This document shows, piece by piece, positions 1 through 7,602 of a stretch of DNA of 64,000 bases. The notes beneath the pieces were generated by a model. That model did no database searches, was not told the origin of the DNA, and was given only the letters and a program-made list of their open reading frames with translations. The stretch's first letter is position 1; every line of letters begins with the position of its first letter. A program made the position numbers and the translations under genes. The DNA is from Planctomycetia bacterium (GTDB lineage: Bacteria; Planctomycetota; Phycisphaerae; UBA1845; UTPLA1): assembly GCA_015200345.1 (NCBI GenBank), contig CP054187.1:2712470-2776469 (forward strand), read 5' to 3'.

Positions 1-212
1 CCGCGCAGGCTGCCGCTGGGGCGCGTCTGCTTCGACATGCGGCAGCACTTGAGCAGCACGTCCTGCACGATGTCCTCGGCCAGCGCCGCGTCGTACACCA
101 TGCGCTGGCAGAACAGGCGCAGCTCGGTGCCGTAGCGGTGGCTGATTTCCTCCACCGCGGCGTCATTGCCCGCCTGCAACTGGGCCATCAGTTCCGAATC
201 GGTCAGGGGCAT
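1..212 (-). CDS. ECF-type RNA polymerase sigma factor, N-terminal part (cut by window edge)
   Basis: The first 70 residues are visible, starting at MPLTDSELMAQLQ. They match sigma-70 region 2: a helix with NDAAVEEISHRYG, then LRLFCQRMV and the core-binding stretch ALAEDIVQDVLLK, typical of extracytoplasmic-function sigma factors that redirect RNA polymerase. Regions 2.4 and 4 lie outside the window, so subfamily and any linked anti-sigma factor cannot be judged. The start codon is preceded only by a weak AAGG. The family call is fairly safe; the specific role is unknown. Confidence 0.8.
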   Translation of the reverse strand, partial: MPLTDSELMAQLQAGNDAAVEEISHRYGTELRLFCQRMVYDAALAEDIVQDVLLKCCRMSKQTRPSGSLR

Positions 213-649
213 GCCTTGCCACCGTGCGGCTTCGCGCGCTGAACGTTGCTTGGATTTAATCACCAGCCGTTTGCGATGCTGCTGCGTCTACCCTTGAGAC
301 CGCAGCACGCTTCAACTTCTCTTCCCACCCTCCAGGGCAGACGCTGACCCTCGTCTGCCGATCAGGCTCGGCTGTCTCGCGTGTGCGCCTTGTGCGGACG
401 CGAGCCGCCGGGCCTGATGTTTCTCGGAAAAGCCGATGCAGTCGAATGGTTCGCCGCCCCGCACACAATTGGGCGTCGATGCACAGCGTGGCAGAACATT
501 CTACACCGCCCACTCGCGCGGGGGTAGGGGTATGTCAGGCATCAATTGGGAATGGATTGCGAGGGTTGGAGCGGTTCGCCACGGGGCGCAGCAATGATTC
601 GCATCGATGACGCCGCTGGGGATCATATGCCTCGGCGCGTGGCTTCCCG
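213..649. other. Intergenic region without a convincing gene
   Basis: This stretch lies between the start of the sigma factor gene and the stop of the response regulator gene, both on the minus strand. Short open frames on either strand have no ribosome-binding site or recognisable domain. I see no tRNA, hairpin with T-tract or GG-N10-GC promoter motif that I would defend. Confidence 0.5.
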
Positions 650-2035
650 CTATGCCTCGCTGGCCTGATGGCTCTTCAGCAATCCGTATTGATCCATGCG
701 GTAGCGCAACTGGTCGCGGGTGAGATGCAGCAGTTTCGCCGCGCGGGTCTGATTGTTGTCGGTCATCGCCAGGGCCTGGCGCACGAGGGATTCCTCGACA
801 TCTTTCAGGCTCACGCCGCCGGGCGGCAATTCGAATTGCACGGAGTTGCCGTTTGCACTGGCCCCATGGCCGATGACGAGGTCTTCGGGACCGATCATAG
901 GTTGTTTGCATAGCAGCACAGCGCGTTCCATGGCGTTGCGCAGCTCGCGCACGTTTCCGGGCCAGGTGTATCGCATCAGTTTCTCGACGGCCGCCGGCAC
1001 CAGCCCGCGCACGTCGCGCCGGAACTCCTTCGCGAACGTCCCGACGTAATAATCCGCCAGAAGTCGAATGTCGTCGCCCCGCTCGCGCAGCGGCGGCAGA
1101 TCGACGGCGATGATGTTCAGCCGATAGAACAGGTCCTCGCGGAACTTGCCCTCGGCGATCAGCTTGTTCACGTCGCGATTGGTCGCCGCGATCACGCGCA
1201 CGTCCACGGTGAGGTCCGTCGTGCCGCCGACACGCCGAAACGCGCGCTCTTCGAGGAAACGCAGAAGCTTGGCCTGCAACGCGGGCGGCATGTCGCCGAC
1301 TTCGTCGAGGAACACCGTGCCGCCGTCGGCCAGTTCGAGCAGCCCCTTTTTGCGCTGCTTGGCATCGGTGAAGGCCCCGCGCTCGTGGCCGAACAGCTCG
1401 CTTTCCAGCAGGTGCTCCGATAGGGCGGTGCAGGTGATGTTCATGAACGGTCGCCCGGCGCGGTCGGAATTGTAGTGAATCGTCTTGGCGACGAGGTCCT
1501 TGCCGGTGCCGCTCTCGCCGCGAAGAAACACGGTGGACGAACCGCTGCTCGCCACGTCGCGGATCAGCTCGAACAACCGTGCCATGGCCGGGCAGCGCCC
1601 GAGGATACGGTCGAATCCAAAGCGTTCCTGCATCTGACCGCGCAGATCGCGCAGCTCGCGGCGCAGGCGGGTCGTCTCCAGCACCTTTGCGACGGTGAGC
1701 ATCAGGGCGTCCATCTTGAATGGCTTGCTGACGTAGTCGTAGGCGCCCAGGCGCATGGCCTCGACGGCGTTATCGACGTTGCTGTAGGCCGTCATCATGA
1801 GCACGACGATCTCGGTATCCTGCTCGCGGATCTTGCGCAGCACCTCGAGGCCGGTGCGGTCAGGCAGCTTGTAATCGAGCATGACGAGATCGAAGGTCGC
1901 CGCGGCGAGCTTGGCGAGGCCTTCGTCGGCCGTCGCCGCTTCCTCGACGGCGTAACCCTCTTCCTGGAAGCGCTGCAACAACGACCAGCGGATGAGCTTT
2001 TCGTCTTCGATGATGAGAATGCGTGGTTTGCTCAT
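650..2035 (-). CDS. NtrC-family sigma-54-dependent response regulator
   Basis: A 461-residue cytoplasmic transcription activator with the full three-domain layout. Residues 1-120 are a receiver domain with acidic pocket (E10, D11) and phospho-acceptor D54. Residues 140-380 are the AAA+ domain with Walker A GESGTGKD (173-180). The C-terminus is a Fis-type helix-turn-helix around NNQTRAAKLLHLTRDQLRYR. The sigma-54 contact loop reads GAFTDA (220-225) instead of GAFTGA. The start at 2035 is chosen because AGGAAA lies just upstream and the receiver begins immediately; an upstream in-frame ATG would add 22 unrelated residues. It lies 81 bp downstream of the histidine kinase gene on the same strand, so the two probably form one operon and a cognate pair. 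The likely target is the sigma-54 promoter at 3735. Confidence 0.95.
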   Translation of the reverse strand: MSKPRILIIEDEKLIRWSLLQRFQEEGYAVEEAATADEGLAKLAAATFDLVMLDYKLPDRTGLEVLRKIREQDTEIVVLMMTAYSNVDNAVEAMRLGAYDYVSKPFKMDALMLTVAKVLETTRLRRELRDLRGQMQERFGFDRILGRCPAMARLFELIRDVASSGSSTVFLRGESGTGKDLVAKTIHYNSDRAGRPFMNITCTALSEHLLESELFGHERGAFTDAKQRKKGLLELADGGTVFLDEVGDMPPALQAKLLRFLEERAFRRVGGTTDLTVDVRVIAATNRDVNKLIAEGKFREDLFYRLNIIAVDLPPLRERGDDIRLLADYYVGTFAKEFRRDVRGLVPAAVEKLMRYTWPGNVRELRNAMERAVLLCKQPMIGPEDLVIGHGASANGNSVQFELPPGGVSLKDVEESLVRQALAMTDNNQTRAAKLLHLTRDQLRYRMDQYGLLKSHQASEA

Positions 2036-2116
2036 AATACGGTTTCCTGTCGCGCCCGCCGCAGCGGGTGAATCGTGGCTCGTGGTCCGCAAGGCGGGCA
2101 TGAACCGCCTCGTCCG

Positions 2117-3343
2117 TCACATTCCAACCGGGATCTCCACGGTGACGCGTGTTCCCTTTCCAATTTTGCTCTCGATGTCCATTGCCCCGCGGTGCGCCTC
2201 CACAATGCGCTTGCAGATCGACAATCCCAGGCCGGTTCCCCGCGCCTTGGTGGTGTAGAACGGTTCGAAGACCCGTACGAGCACATCGGACGCCATGCCG
2301 CATCCATCGTCTTCGACGGTGAGACGCACCAGTGCATCGGCTTCGTCAAGGCGGCAGCGAATGGTCCCGCCGCGTTCGCAGGCATGGGCGGCATTGAGCA
2401 GCAGGTTGGAGACGACCTGGTGCAGTTGGGCTTCATCGGCCTGCACGAAGCAGGGCGTGTCCATGTTTTCGCAGATGACCCGCACATGGCGGAAGGACGG
2501 TTCTTCGCGCAGGAGCACCAGGGCGTGGCCGATGAGTTCTGCGAAATCGACGTGAGTCTTTTCTGGCGGCTTGGGCCGGGCGTAGATCAGCAGGTCGCGC
2601 ACGGCGGCATCGAGCCGGTCGATCTGGCGCAACGACTCGGCGATGATCTCGCGGTGTGGGTGATCGGGCGCCATGCCGGCGCCGAGAACCTGAATCGCGC
2701 CGCTGATGCCCGCGAGCGGGTTCTTGATTTCGTGCGCGAGCGAGGCGGCGAGCTGGCCGATGCTGGCGAGGTGTTCGGCTTCGCTGATGCGCTGCTCGTA
2801 GTGGGCGCGTTCGAGATCCTGCATCCGACGAACCAGGTCCTCGCGATAGGTCTGGTTCATGATGGCCAGTTCGAGGTCGAGGAGCTTGTGCAGGGCGTTG
2901 AGCGTCGTATCGAGTTCATGCGTTGGAAGGTTGATCCGTCGAATGCGGGTGCTTAGCTCCAAGCGCACAACGTTCATGGCCATGAACATGTAGTGCTGGG
3001 GGAGTTCCACGCGAACGTGGGTGCGTCCGATGCGGCATCGGGATTCGTAGTAGGCGTTGTCGTAGTTCCCGCGGAAGAGTTCATCGAGCCACGTGAGCAG
3101 AGTGCGTCGCAGCCTCGCCATGGTGGCCTGTGCAGTGGCCTGTGCGGCGGCTTCATCGTCGAAATGGCCGTGGCCTCGGAAGACGGCGGCGCCGCCGGGG
3201 TGTTTCAGGAGGCGCGAATAGAAGAGTTCAACGACATCGGGTAACTGGGGCGCAATGCGCGAGTGGATAGCGCAGAGCGCAGCGGCGTCCGACTCGCCGA
3301 ACTGGAGATAGTTTTTCATTTCGCGAAACAGTTCATGGGACAT
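2117..3343 (-). CDS. Globin-coupled sensor histidine kinase
   Basis: A 408-residue soluble kinase. Residues about 15-165 resemble the sensor globin/protoglobin domain: FYSRLLKHPG, then WLDELFRGNYD, then RIGRTHVRVEL, in which H109 sits where the proximal haem ligand of globin-coupled sensors lies. A coiled linker leads to the HisKA domain with phospho-acceptor H204 in HEIKNPLAGI and a HATPase domain with N box (SNLLLNAAHA), DDGCGM and GTGLGLSICKR. There is no membrane segment, consistent with sensing a diffusible gas (O2, NO or CO) in the cytoplasm. The start at 3343 has GGAG upstream. A TATAAT (3350-3355, complement) sits only 6 nt before the ATG, so a leaderless transcript is possible. It is followed by the NtrC-type regulator. 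Haem binding is inferred from sequence pattern only. Confidence 0.9.
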   Translation of the reverse strand: MSHELFREMKNYLQFGESDAAALCAIHSRIAPQLPDVVELFYSRLLKHPGGAAVFRGHGHFDDEAAAQATAQATMARLRRTLLTWLDELFRGNYDNAYYESRCRIGRTHVRVELPQHYMFMAMNVVRLELSTRIRRINLPTHELDTTLNALHKLLDLELAIMNQTYREDLVRRMQDLERAHYEQRISEAEHLASIGQLAASLAHEIKNPLAGISGAIQVLGAGMAPDHPHREIIAESLRQIDRLDAAVRDLLIYARPKPPEKTHVDFAELIGHALVLLREEPSFRHVRVICENMDTPCFVQADEAQLHQVVSNLLLNAAHACERGGTIRCRLDEADALVRLTVEDDGCGMASDVLVRVFEPFYTTKARGTGLGLSICKRIVEAHRGAMDIESKIGKGTRVTVEIPVGM

Positions 3344-3734
3344 GCTCCAATTATAACCCCTGAATTTGACAGGCTTTATCGCCCGATCGAGGGCATTGTT
3401 CCGGGCACCTGATCCGGTATCCGGCGGGGCATGTCGCGATTTCGCTTCGGTCACAACCTGATTCCTGATCAGCAGTTAGACGAATTTCCGTCGCACTCGG
3501 CGTCGCCGAGATTGCTCTTGATTGCCACGGAGCGACCATCTAGGGCAACCACCATGCCAAATTCCGCAATGGTGCTTTTCACTCGTTTGCGCAGTTTGCC
3601 ACGAAACGAAGCAGGGCTTCGCTGCGGGAAGTCGCGCACACGATAGCGAAAAAAGACTCATTGAATTCCTGAAAAAGGGGTGGCTGGCTTCGCACGTCGC
3701 GCCCGCGCGATGATCCGATCGGAATACGAGGCAA
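3344..3734. other. Divergent intergenic region between the sensor kinase and the CBS operon
   Basis: No supported gene. Open frames here on either strand lack ribosome-binding sites and domains. The right edge carries the sigma-54 promoter listed separately. A sigma-54 activator normally binds 80-200 bp upstream of such a promoter, which places its expected sites inside this stretch. I could not identify a clear paired binding site by eye. Confidence 0.5.
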
Positions 3735-3751
3735 TTGGCACAAGCCTTGCT
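3735..3751 (+). promoter_or_regulatory. Sigma-54 (RpoN) -24/-12 promoter
   Basis: TTGGCACAAGCCTTGCT matches the consensus YTGGCACGRNNNTTGCW at every defined position except one (A for G after TGGCAC), with the obligatory GG (3737-3738) and GC (3749-3750) separated by exactly 10 bases. The predicted transcript start is near 3762, about 83 bases before the CBS gene. The adjacent NtrC-type regulator is the obvious activator. Confidence 0.78.
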
Positions 3752-3844
3752 GCATTGAAAGGTGCCGGTTTTCAACCGGTGAGTCGTCGTGAGCGGGTGA
3801 ATCGCGTCGCGCATGAGAGAGGCCCCTGCGCCGGGAGTGCGATC

Positions 3845-4249
3845 ATGCTGGTCGAAGAGGTGATGACCCCGGACCCGTTCGTGGTGGACACGTACGAGCC
3901 GATCGCGCGGATCGCGGAGCTGATCCGCCGACATCGAATCCATCAGGTGCCGGTGATCGACGAGAACAACCGCATCGTCGGGATCGTGACCGATCGCGAC
4001 ATCCGCTCGGCATCGGGGGCAAATTCCGATACGGCCGGTCTGCTGGCGCGCGACGTGATGACGACGAATGTCGTTTCAGTGTCGCCGACGCAGCCGCTGG
4101 CCGACGCGGTGCGCATCCTGTGTGAACACCGCTTCGGGTCGCTGCCGGTCGTGGTGGGCGAGCGGATCGTGGGGATCTTGAGCACGCGTGATCTGTTGCG
4201 ACGATTGTTGGTCCTGCTGGAGCAATCCGCGATGAGGACGGGTTCGTGA
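3845..4249 (+). CDS. Two-CBS-domain protein
   Basis: A 134-residue protein made almost entirely of two CBS repeats (about 1-58 and 72-130), each with the typical pattern MTPDPFVVDTYEPIARIAEL / VPVIDENNRIVGIVTDRDI and MTTNVVSVSPTQPLADA / LPVVVGERIVGILSTRDL. Stand-alone CBS pairs bind adenosine ligands or act as energy or redox-state modules, often partnering another protein. The start at 3845 is chosen because GGGAG precedes it and because an earlier in-frame start would lie upstream of the mapped sigma-54 transcript start. Its stop overlaps a possible GTG start of the next gene, so it is first in a CBS / Cys-rich / hemerythrin operon. Ligand and partner are unknown. Confidence 0.9.
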   Translation: MLVEEVMTPDPFVVDTYEPIARIAELIRRHRIHQVPVIDENNRIVGIVTDRDIRSASGANSDTAGLLARDVMTTNVVSVSPTQPLADAVRILCEHRFGSLPVVVGERIVGILSTRDLLRRLLVLLEQSAMRTGS

Positions 4250-4263
4250 AAGTGAGGTGGGTC

Positions 4264-4611
4264 ATGGTGCTTCAATTGAACCAGGTGGAAGCCGCCCTTC
4301 GCAGCAAGATCTGCCCCAATTGCGTGCGGTACACGGCGGATCACCGATGCAGCCTGCCGCCCGATCGCCCTTGTGTCATTTTCGAGGCGCTGCCGACGAT
4401 CGCGCAGGTGGTGCAGACCGTCTCATCGGATCGCATCGATCCGTATCTCGACCGAATTCGCACCGATCTGTGCGCCGTGTGTCGCGAGGACGAGCACGGT
4501 CGATGCCCGCTGCGCGATCATCTCGATTGCGCGCTGGACTGTTACCTGCCTTTGGTGGTGGACGAGATCGAGGCCGCCTGTTCGCGAGGCGATCAGCCAT
4601 CGCATGGCTGA
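4264..4611 (+). CDS. Cysteine-rich protein with two duplicated four-cysteine modules
   Basis: A 115-residue protein that I do not recognise as a named family. It holds two similar modules, C-x2-C-x8-C-x7-C (C17, C20, C29, C37, beginning CPNC) and C-x2-C-x7-C-x7-C (beginning CAVC), each able to hold a metal or Fe-S centre. The segments between and after them are helical, without a signal peptide or membrane span. The ATG at 4264 has GAGGTGG just upstream; a GTG at 4246 that overlaps the preceding stop is an alternative. Its position between the CBS gene and the hemerythrin-like gene, downstream of the sigma-54 promoter, suggests a redox or metal role in the same response. Function is inference. 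Confidence 0.8.
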   Translation: MVLQLNQVEAALRSKICPNCVRYTADHRCSLPPDRPCVIFEALPTIAQVVQTVSSDRIDPYLDRIRTDLCAVCREDEHGRCPLRDHLDCALDCYLPLVVDEIEAACSRGDQPSHG

Positions 4612-4643
4612 CCCGATCGGATTCCCTCGGCTGGGCGGAGGCT

Positions 4644-4649
4644 TATAAT
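4644..4649 (+). promoter_or_regulatory. Possible internal -10 box before the hemerythrin gene
   Basis: A perfect TATAAT lies 51 bases before the hemerythrin start codon, in the 89-base gap after the Cys-rich gene. No good -35 hexamer is visible at 16-18 bases upstream. Separate transcription of the hemerythrin gene is therefore possible but weakly supported. Confidence 0.3.
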
Positions 4650-4700
4650 TCCGCGGTAGCACGTTGCGTCCAGATCCGTCAGCCTTCGGGAGGATTCGCG

Positions 4701-5153
4701 ATGAACGCCCAGCAACTGGCCGCCTGGATTCGGGAGGAACAGGAGAAGATCAGCGGCATCACGCGGCAACTGATGGAGAAAATTTCCATCGTTCCGCGCA
4801 TCGATCACGACCGCTGGCTCACCGACGTGCGGACGCTGTTCGAGCATTACCGGGCCCACACGATCCGCCACATCGCCCTGGAGGAGCAGGATGGTTATCT
4901 GACGCCGGTGACCGAGGCGCGGCCGTTCCTCTCGAAGGAAGTGGATCGGCTCCAGCATGAGCACCGGGAGATGATACGGTTGATCGACGCGATTCATCGT
5001 GATCTGCCCGGCATCCAATCCGGCGATTTTCTGCTTCTTCGAGACATTTGTCATCGCATCCAGGACGTCTTGCAGTACATGGAGCACCACGAGAGGGAAG
5101 AAACGCTCCTGCTGATGTCCGCGTTTACGGACGACACCGGCGAAAAGGACTGA
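4701..5153 (+). CDS. Hemerythrin-like (HHE domain) protein
   Basis: A 150-residue, all-helical cytoplasmic protein with the histidine/acidic pattern of the hemerythrin HHE cation-binding family: HYRAHTIRHIALEEQDGYL in the second helix, LQHEHREMIRLID in the third and YMEHHEREETLLL in the fourth. Such proteins bind a non-haem di-iron centre and serve O2 or NO binding, sensing or iron-sulfur repair. The start has a strong GGGAGGA ribosome-binding site. It is the third gene after the CBS and Cys-rich genes and ends before a 292-base gap. Together with the globin-coupled kinase next door, it points to a diatomic-gas response. Confidence 0.9.
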   Translation: MNAQQLAAWIREEQEKISGITRQLMEKISIVPRIDHDRWLTDVRTLFEHYRAHTIRHIALEEQDGYLTPVTEARPFLSKEVDRLQHEHREMIRLIDAIHRDLPGIQSGDFLLLRDICHRIQDVLQYMEHHEREETLLLMSAFTDDTGEKD

Positions 5154-5445
5154 CCGCGCTCGCTTGTTCGCGTGTTGCCGTTTCGCCACAGGCCCGCGCG
5201 AACGTGGCGTTCACGCCGCGCATCGAAAACACCGGATCAATCATTGCAATCGGCAATGCCGAAGGTCCGACCGGTTTATCATCGCGTCGCGTGGGTAGTT
5301 ATCACGCCGAAAAAGCATTCCGTCGCACATAAGCCGCGCGGCATCACGATTGCTGCCTGTTGATCGAGGCATGGCAGCGTCCACGGGGGCGTTCCACACT
5401 GCTGATTTCCTGCGCCCGCATTCATGGGGCCTGGGGGGAGACACT

Positions 5446-6279
5446 ATGTTTCGATCAATCGTTCGAACGGCGCTGTTTGCCGGGGCCGCCGCGGTCTTCT
5501 CGGCCGCGCCGGCGATGGCCCAGGTCGGTGAACCGACCGGCTCGTTTCATCTGAAGGTCACGCATGGCGCGACGACGGTCGTGAACACGAACGTCATTGT
5601 TCCGGCCGACTTGTCCATCACCGACGGCGACCCGGAGGACTATGTCCAGGTCGGCACGGTCGGCGGGGATCCGATCATTCTCAAGATGGTCTCCGAGGGC
5701 GGTCCGGACTTCCGCATCGTTCATTGGTACCTCGACGTGCCGGACAGCCTCGACAATATCTACCTGTCGGGCGGCACGAGTCTGTTCGATCCTCTTAATC
5801 CGGCGTCGATCGACGTCGAAGTCACGGGCCTGGCCTTCACCGGCACGACCGGTGTGACGCCGCTCATCGTGAACAACAGCACGTACCTCACGGCCTTCAT
5901 GCGCGACACGTTCGGCGGCACCGGAGGTCGCTTCTACAATCTACCGCAGGGCACGTATTTCGGCCCCGGCGTGCTCTCGCCCGAGCCGCAGGTGCAGGTG
6001 GCCGGCCAGTATTTTCTCGACGGCAACACGGCGTTGTACAACTTCACGACAAGCAGCTTCTTGAGTCCGACGGCGAGCTGGAAGTGGGGCGCCTTGCCCA
6101 ACCCCGGCGCGCTGGGTCTGACGACGGTCTCCAGCGGCAACAACAACACGCCGAGCGATGGCGGCAAGGTCTTCGAGCTGGGCCTGTCGGTCGCGTTTGT
6201 CGGCGTGCCGGAGCCGGCCACGCTGGGACTGCTCGCGCCGGGCATGTTGTTCGCCCTGCGTCGGACGCGCCGGCGGTAA
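5446..6279 (+). CDS. Exported protein with PEP-CTERM sorting signal
   Basis: A 277-residue secreted protein. It has a signal peptide (residues 1-26, ending APAMA-QVG), a beta-rich central region without a recognised enzymatic domain, and a C-terminal PEP-CTERM tail: VPEPATLGLL, a hydrophobic segment and a terminal RRTRRR cluster. The tail is normally recognised by an exosortase and marks surface or exopolysaccharide-associated proteins. The start at 5446 follows a GGGGGGAG ribosome-binding site. It stands alone and ends in a strong terminator. Its specific role is unknown, and no exosortase gene is present in the window. Confidence 0.85.
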   Translation: MFRSIVRTALFAGAAAVFSAAPAMAQVGEPTGSFHLKVTHGATTVVNTNVIVPADLSITDGDPEDYVQVGTVGGDPIILKMVSEGGPDFRIVHWYLDVPDSLDNIYLSGGTSLFDPLNPASIDVEVTGLAFTGTTGVTPLIVNNSTYLTAFMRDTFGGTGGRFYNLPQGTYFGPGVLSPEPQVQVAGQYFLDGNTALYNFTTSSFLSPTASWKWGALPNPGALGLTTVSSGNNNTPSDGGKVFELGLSVAFVGVPEPATLGLLAPGMLFALRRTRRR

Positions 6280-6338
6280 GGCCGCGACGCGTGAAATCGA
6301 AGTCTGGGATTCCGAGCGCAAATCGTTGTTTAAACAAC

Positions 6339-6370
6339 AAAGCCCCCGGCAAGCCTGCCGGGGGCTTTTA
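6339..6370. terminator. Bidirectional intrinsic terminator
   Basis: An 11-bp GC-rich stem (AAGCCCCCGGC, loop AAGCCT, GCCGGGGGCTT) flanked by A-rich sequence on the left and T-rich on the right. It lies between the plus-strand PEP-CTERM gene and the convergent minus-strand MauE-like gene, and can end transcription from both sides. Confidence 0.85.
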
Positions 6371-6439
6371 ACTTTGCGCTTGCTGAATTGGCGATGAACC
6401 AGGCGTAGCTGATCGATGCACGGAACCGCACAGCGAGTT

Positions 6440-6958
6440 TCAGCGCGGCACGGTTTGAGTGGAGGTGCGCCGCCGAACTGGAGACAGCAAAACCGACGCG
6501 ATCGTCGCCAGCAACAGCACGGAGTCGAAGACGATGGTCTTCACACCGGCCGCCGACGGGTTGCCCTTGCCGAAACAGCCGCAGTCGATGTTCAGCCCCC
6601 TGTAGAGCGCCGAGTAACTGACGGCGGTGATGAACATGACCAGCATACCGCAGATGAGAATCGCGCCGGCTCGGCGCGTCGTCGGAAGGATCAGCGCAAT
6701 GGCCGCGAGACACTCCAGCCAGGGCAGAATCAGCGCCAGGGCGTTCAGTCCGCGTTCCGGCACGATGCGATAGTTGGAGATGGCGATCACGAACTGCCGC
6801 GGCTCGACGATTTTCTCAAAGCCCGCGTAGAGAAACACGCCGGCGACGCCCAGCGCGCAAACCCACGCCGTCATCGTTCGCCAAAGCGGCGTCGCCACGG
6901 ATCGCTCGCGCGCCATCAAATCGACGGGAATGCTGAACGCGTCGCCGTCGGCGGTCAT
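6440..6958 (-). CDS. MauE/DoxX-like integral membrane protein
   Basis: A 172-residue protein with four predicted membrane helices (about 26-46, 76-95, 100-125 and 141-160). It carries a conserved cysteine pair in NIDCGCFGKGNP between helices 3 and 4, as in the MauE / DoxX-like family. MauE proteins help form disulfides or deliver reductant to periplasmic proteins. The start overlaps the stop of the upstream rhodanese gene by 4 bases, indicating translational coupling. It is the last gene of a DUF1573 - rhodanese - MauE operon. A redox role in extracytoplasmic thiol chemistry is inferred. Confidence 0.8.
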   Translation of the reverse strand: MTADGDAFSIPVDLMARERSVATPLWRTMTAWVCALGVAGVFLYAGFEKIVEPRQFVIAISNYRIVPERGLNALALILPWLECLAAIALILPTTRRAGAILICGMLVMFITAVSYSALYRGLNIDCGCFGKGNPSAAGVKTIVFDSVLLLATIASVLLSPVRRRTSTQTVPR

Positions 6959-7506
6959 GGCTCGGCCCCCGTCGCAAAGTATTCATTGAAGCGGCCGCTG
7001 CTCATGACCTCGGCCCAGCCGTTCTCGTAGATCAGAACCTCGGAGAAACCGAAATCGCGCCGCAGGGCGTCGGCCACGTGATGGCTCGCTTCGCAATCGC
7101 CACCGCCGCAATAGACGATGATCCTGTCGACCGGCGACGCGGCGCCGAGTACGCGCTCGATGTTCTTGTAGATCGCGCTGCTCGGCAGGTTGATCGCGCC
7201 GAGCAGGTGACCCTCGACGAACTCCCGTTCCTCGCGGGCATCGACAAACTTCGCCGTGCCGGCCTTCAGGTGTTCCAGCACCGCGTCGATCTTGATCATC
7301 CCGGGCTTGGCCGCATCGGTCGCGGTCGGTGCCGACGTCACCGACTCGCCTTCGACTGCGGTCGCGGTCGTTCGCACGTTCGACGGCGTGGCGGGCAGCG
7401 GCTCACGTACCCACGGAAGCCTCACTTGACGCACGGCATTGCTCGTGGCGGCTGCTCCGGCGCTAAGCAACAGGATGATTCCGGCGATTGCAAAGTCTCG
7501 GATCAT
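6955..7506 (-). CDS. Membrane-anchored rhodanese-like protein
   Basis: A 183-residue protein with an N-terminal signal or anchor helix (about 5-24), a low-complexity linker and one rhodanese domain (about 70-170). The domain has the DAREEREFVEGHLLGAINLP motif and an active-site loop YCGGGDCEASHH with the catalytic-position cysteine. These domains carry sulfane sulfur as a persulfide. The arrangement suggests an extracytoplasmic location. The gene lies 96 bp downstream of the DUF1573 gene and overlaps the MauE-like gene by 4 bases. The substrate is unknown. Confidence 0.85.
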   Translation of the reverse strand: MIRDFAIAGIILLLSAGAAATSNAVRQVRLPWVREPLPATPSNVRTTATAVEGESVTSAPTATDAAKPGMIKIDAVLEHLKAGTAKFVDAREEREFVEGHLLGAINLPSSAIYKNIERVLGAASPVDRIIVYCGGGDCEASHHVADALRRDFGFSEVLIYENGWAEVMSSGRFNEYFATGAEP

Positions 7507-7559
7507 GATGGCATTCTCAAGGACGCAGGGTCCGCGACGCAGCGCGACGAATCTCCCCG

Positions 7560-7587
7560 GCCCTCTCCCTGTCGAGGGGGAGAGGGC
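7560..7587. repeat. Short CCCTCTCC inverted repeat
   Basis: GCCCTCTCCC and GGGAGAGGGC form a 10-bp stem around an 8-base loop, between the DUF1573 and rhodanese genes. It matches the end hairpins of the ~130-bp dispersed element found at 22193, 39377 and 54526. Confidence 0.75.
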
Positions 7588-7602
7588 GGAGGGAGAAACT
7601 CA

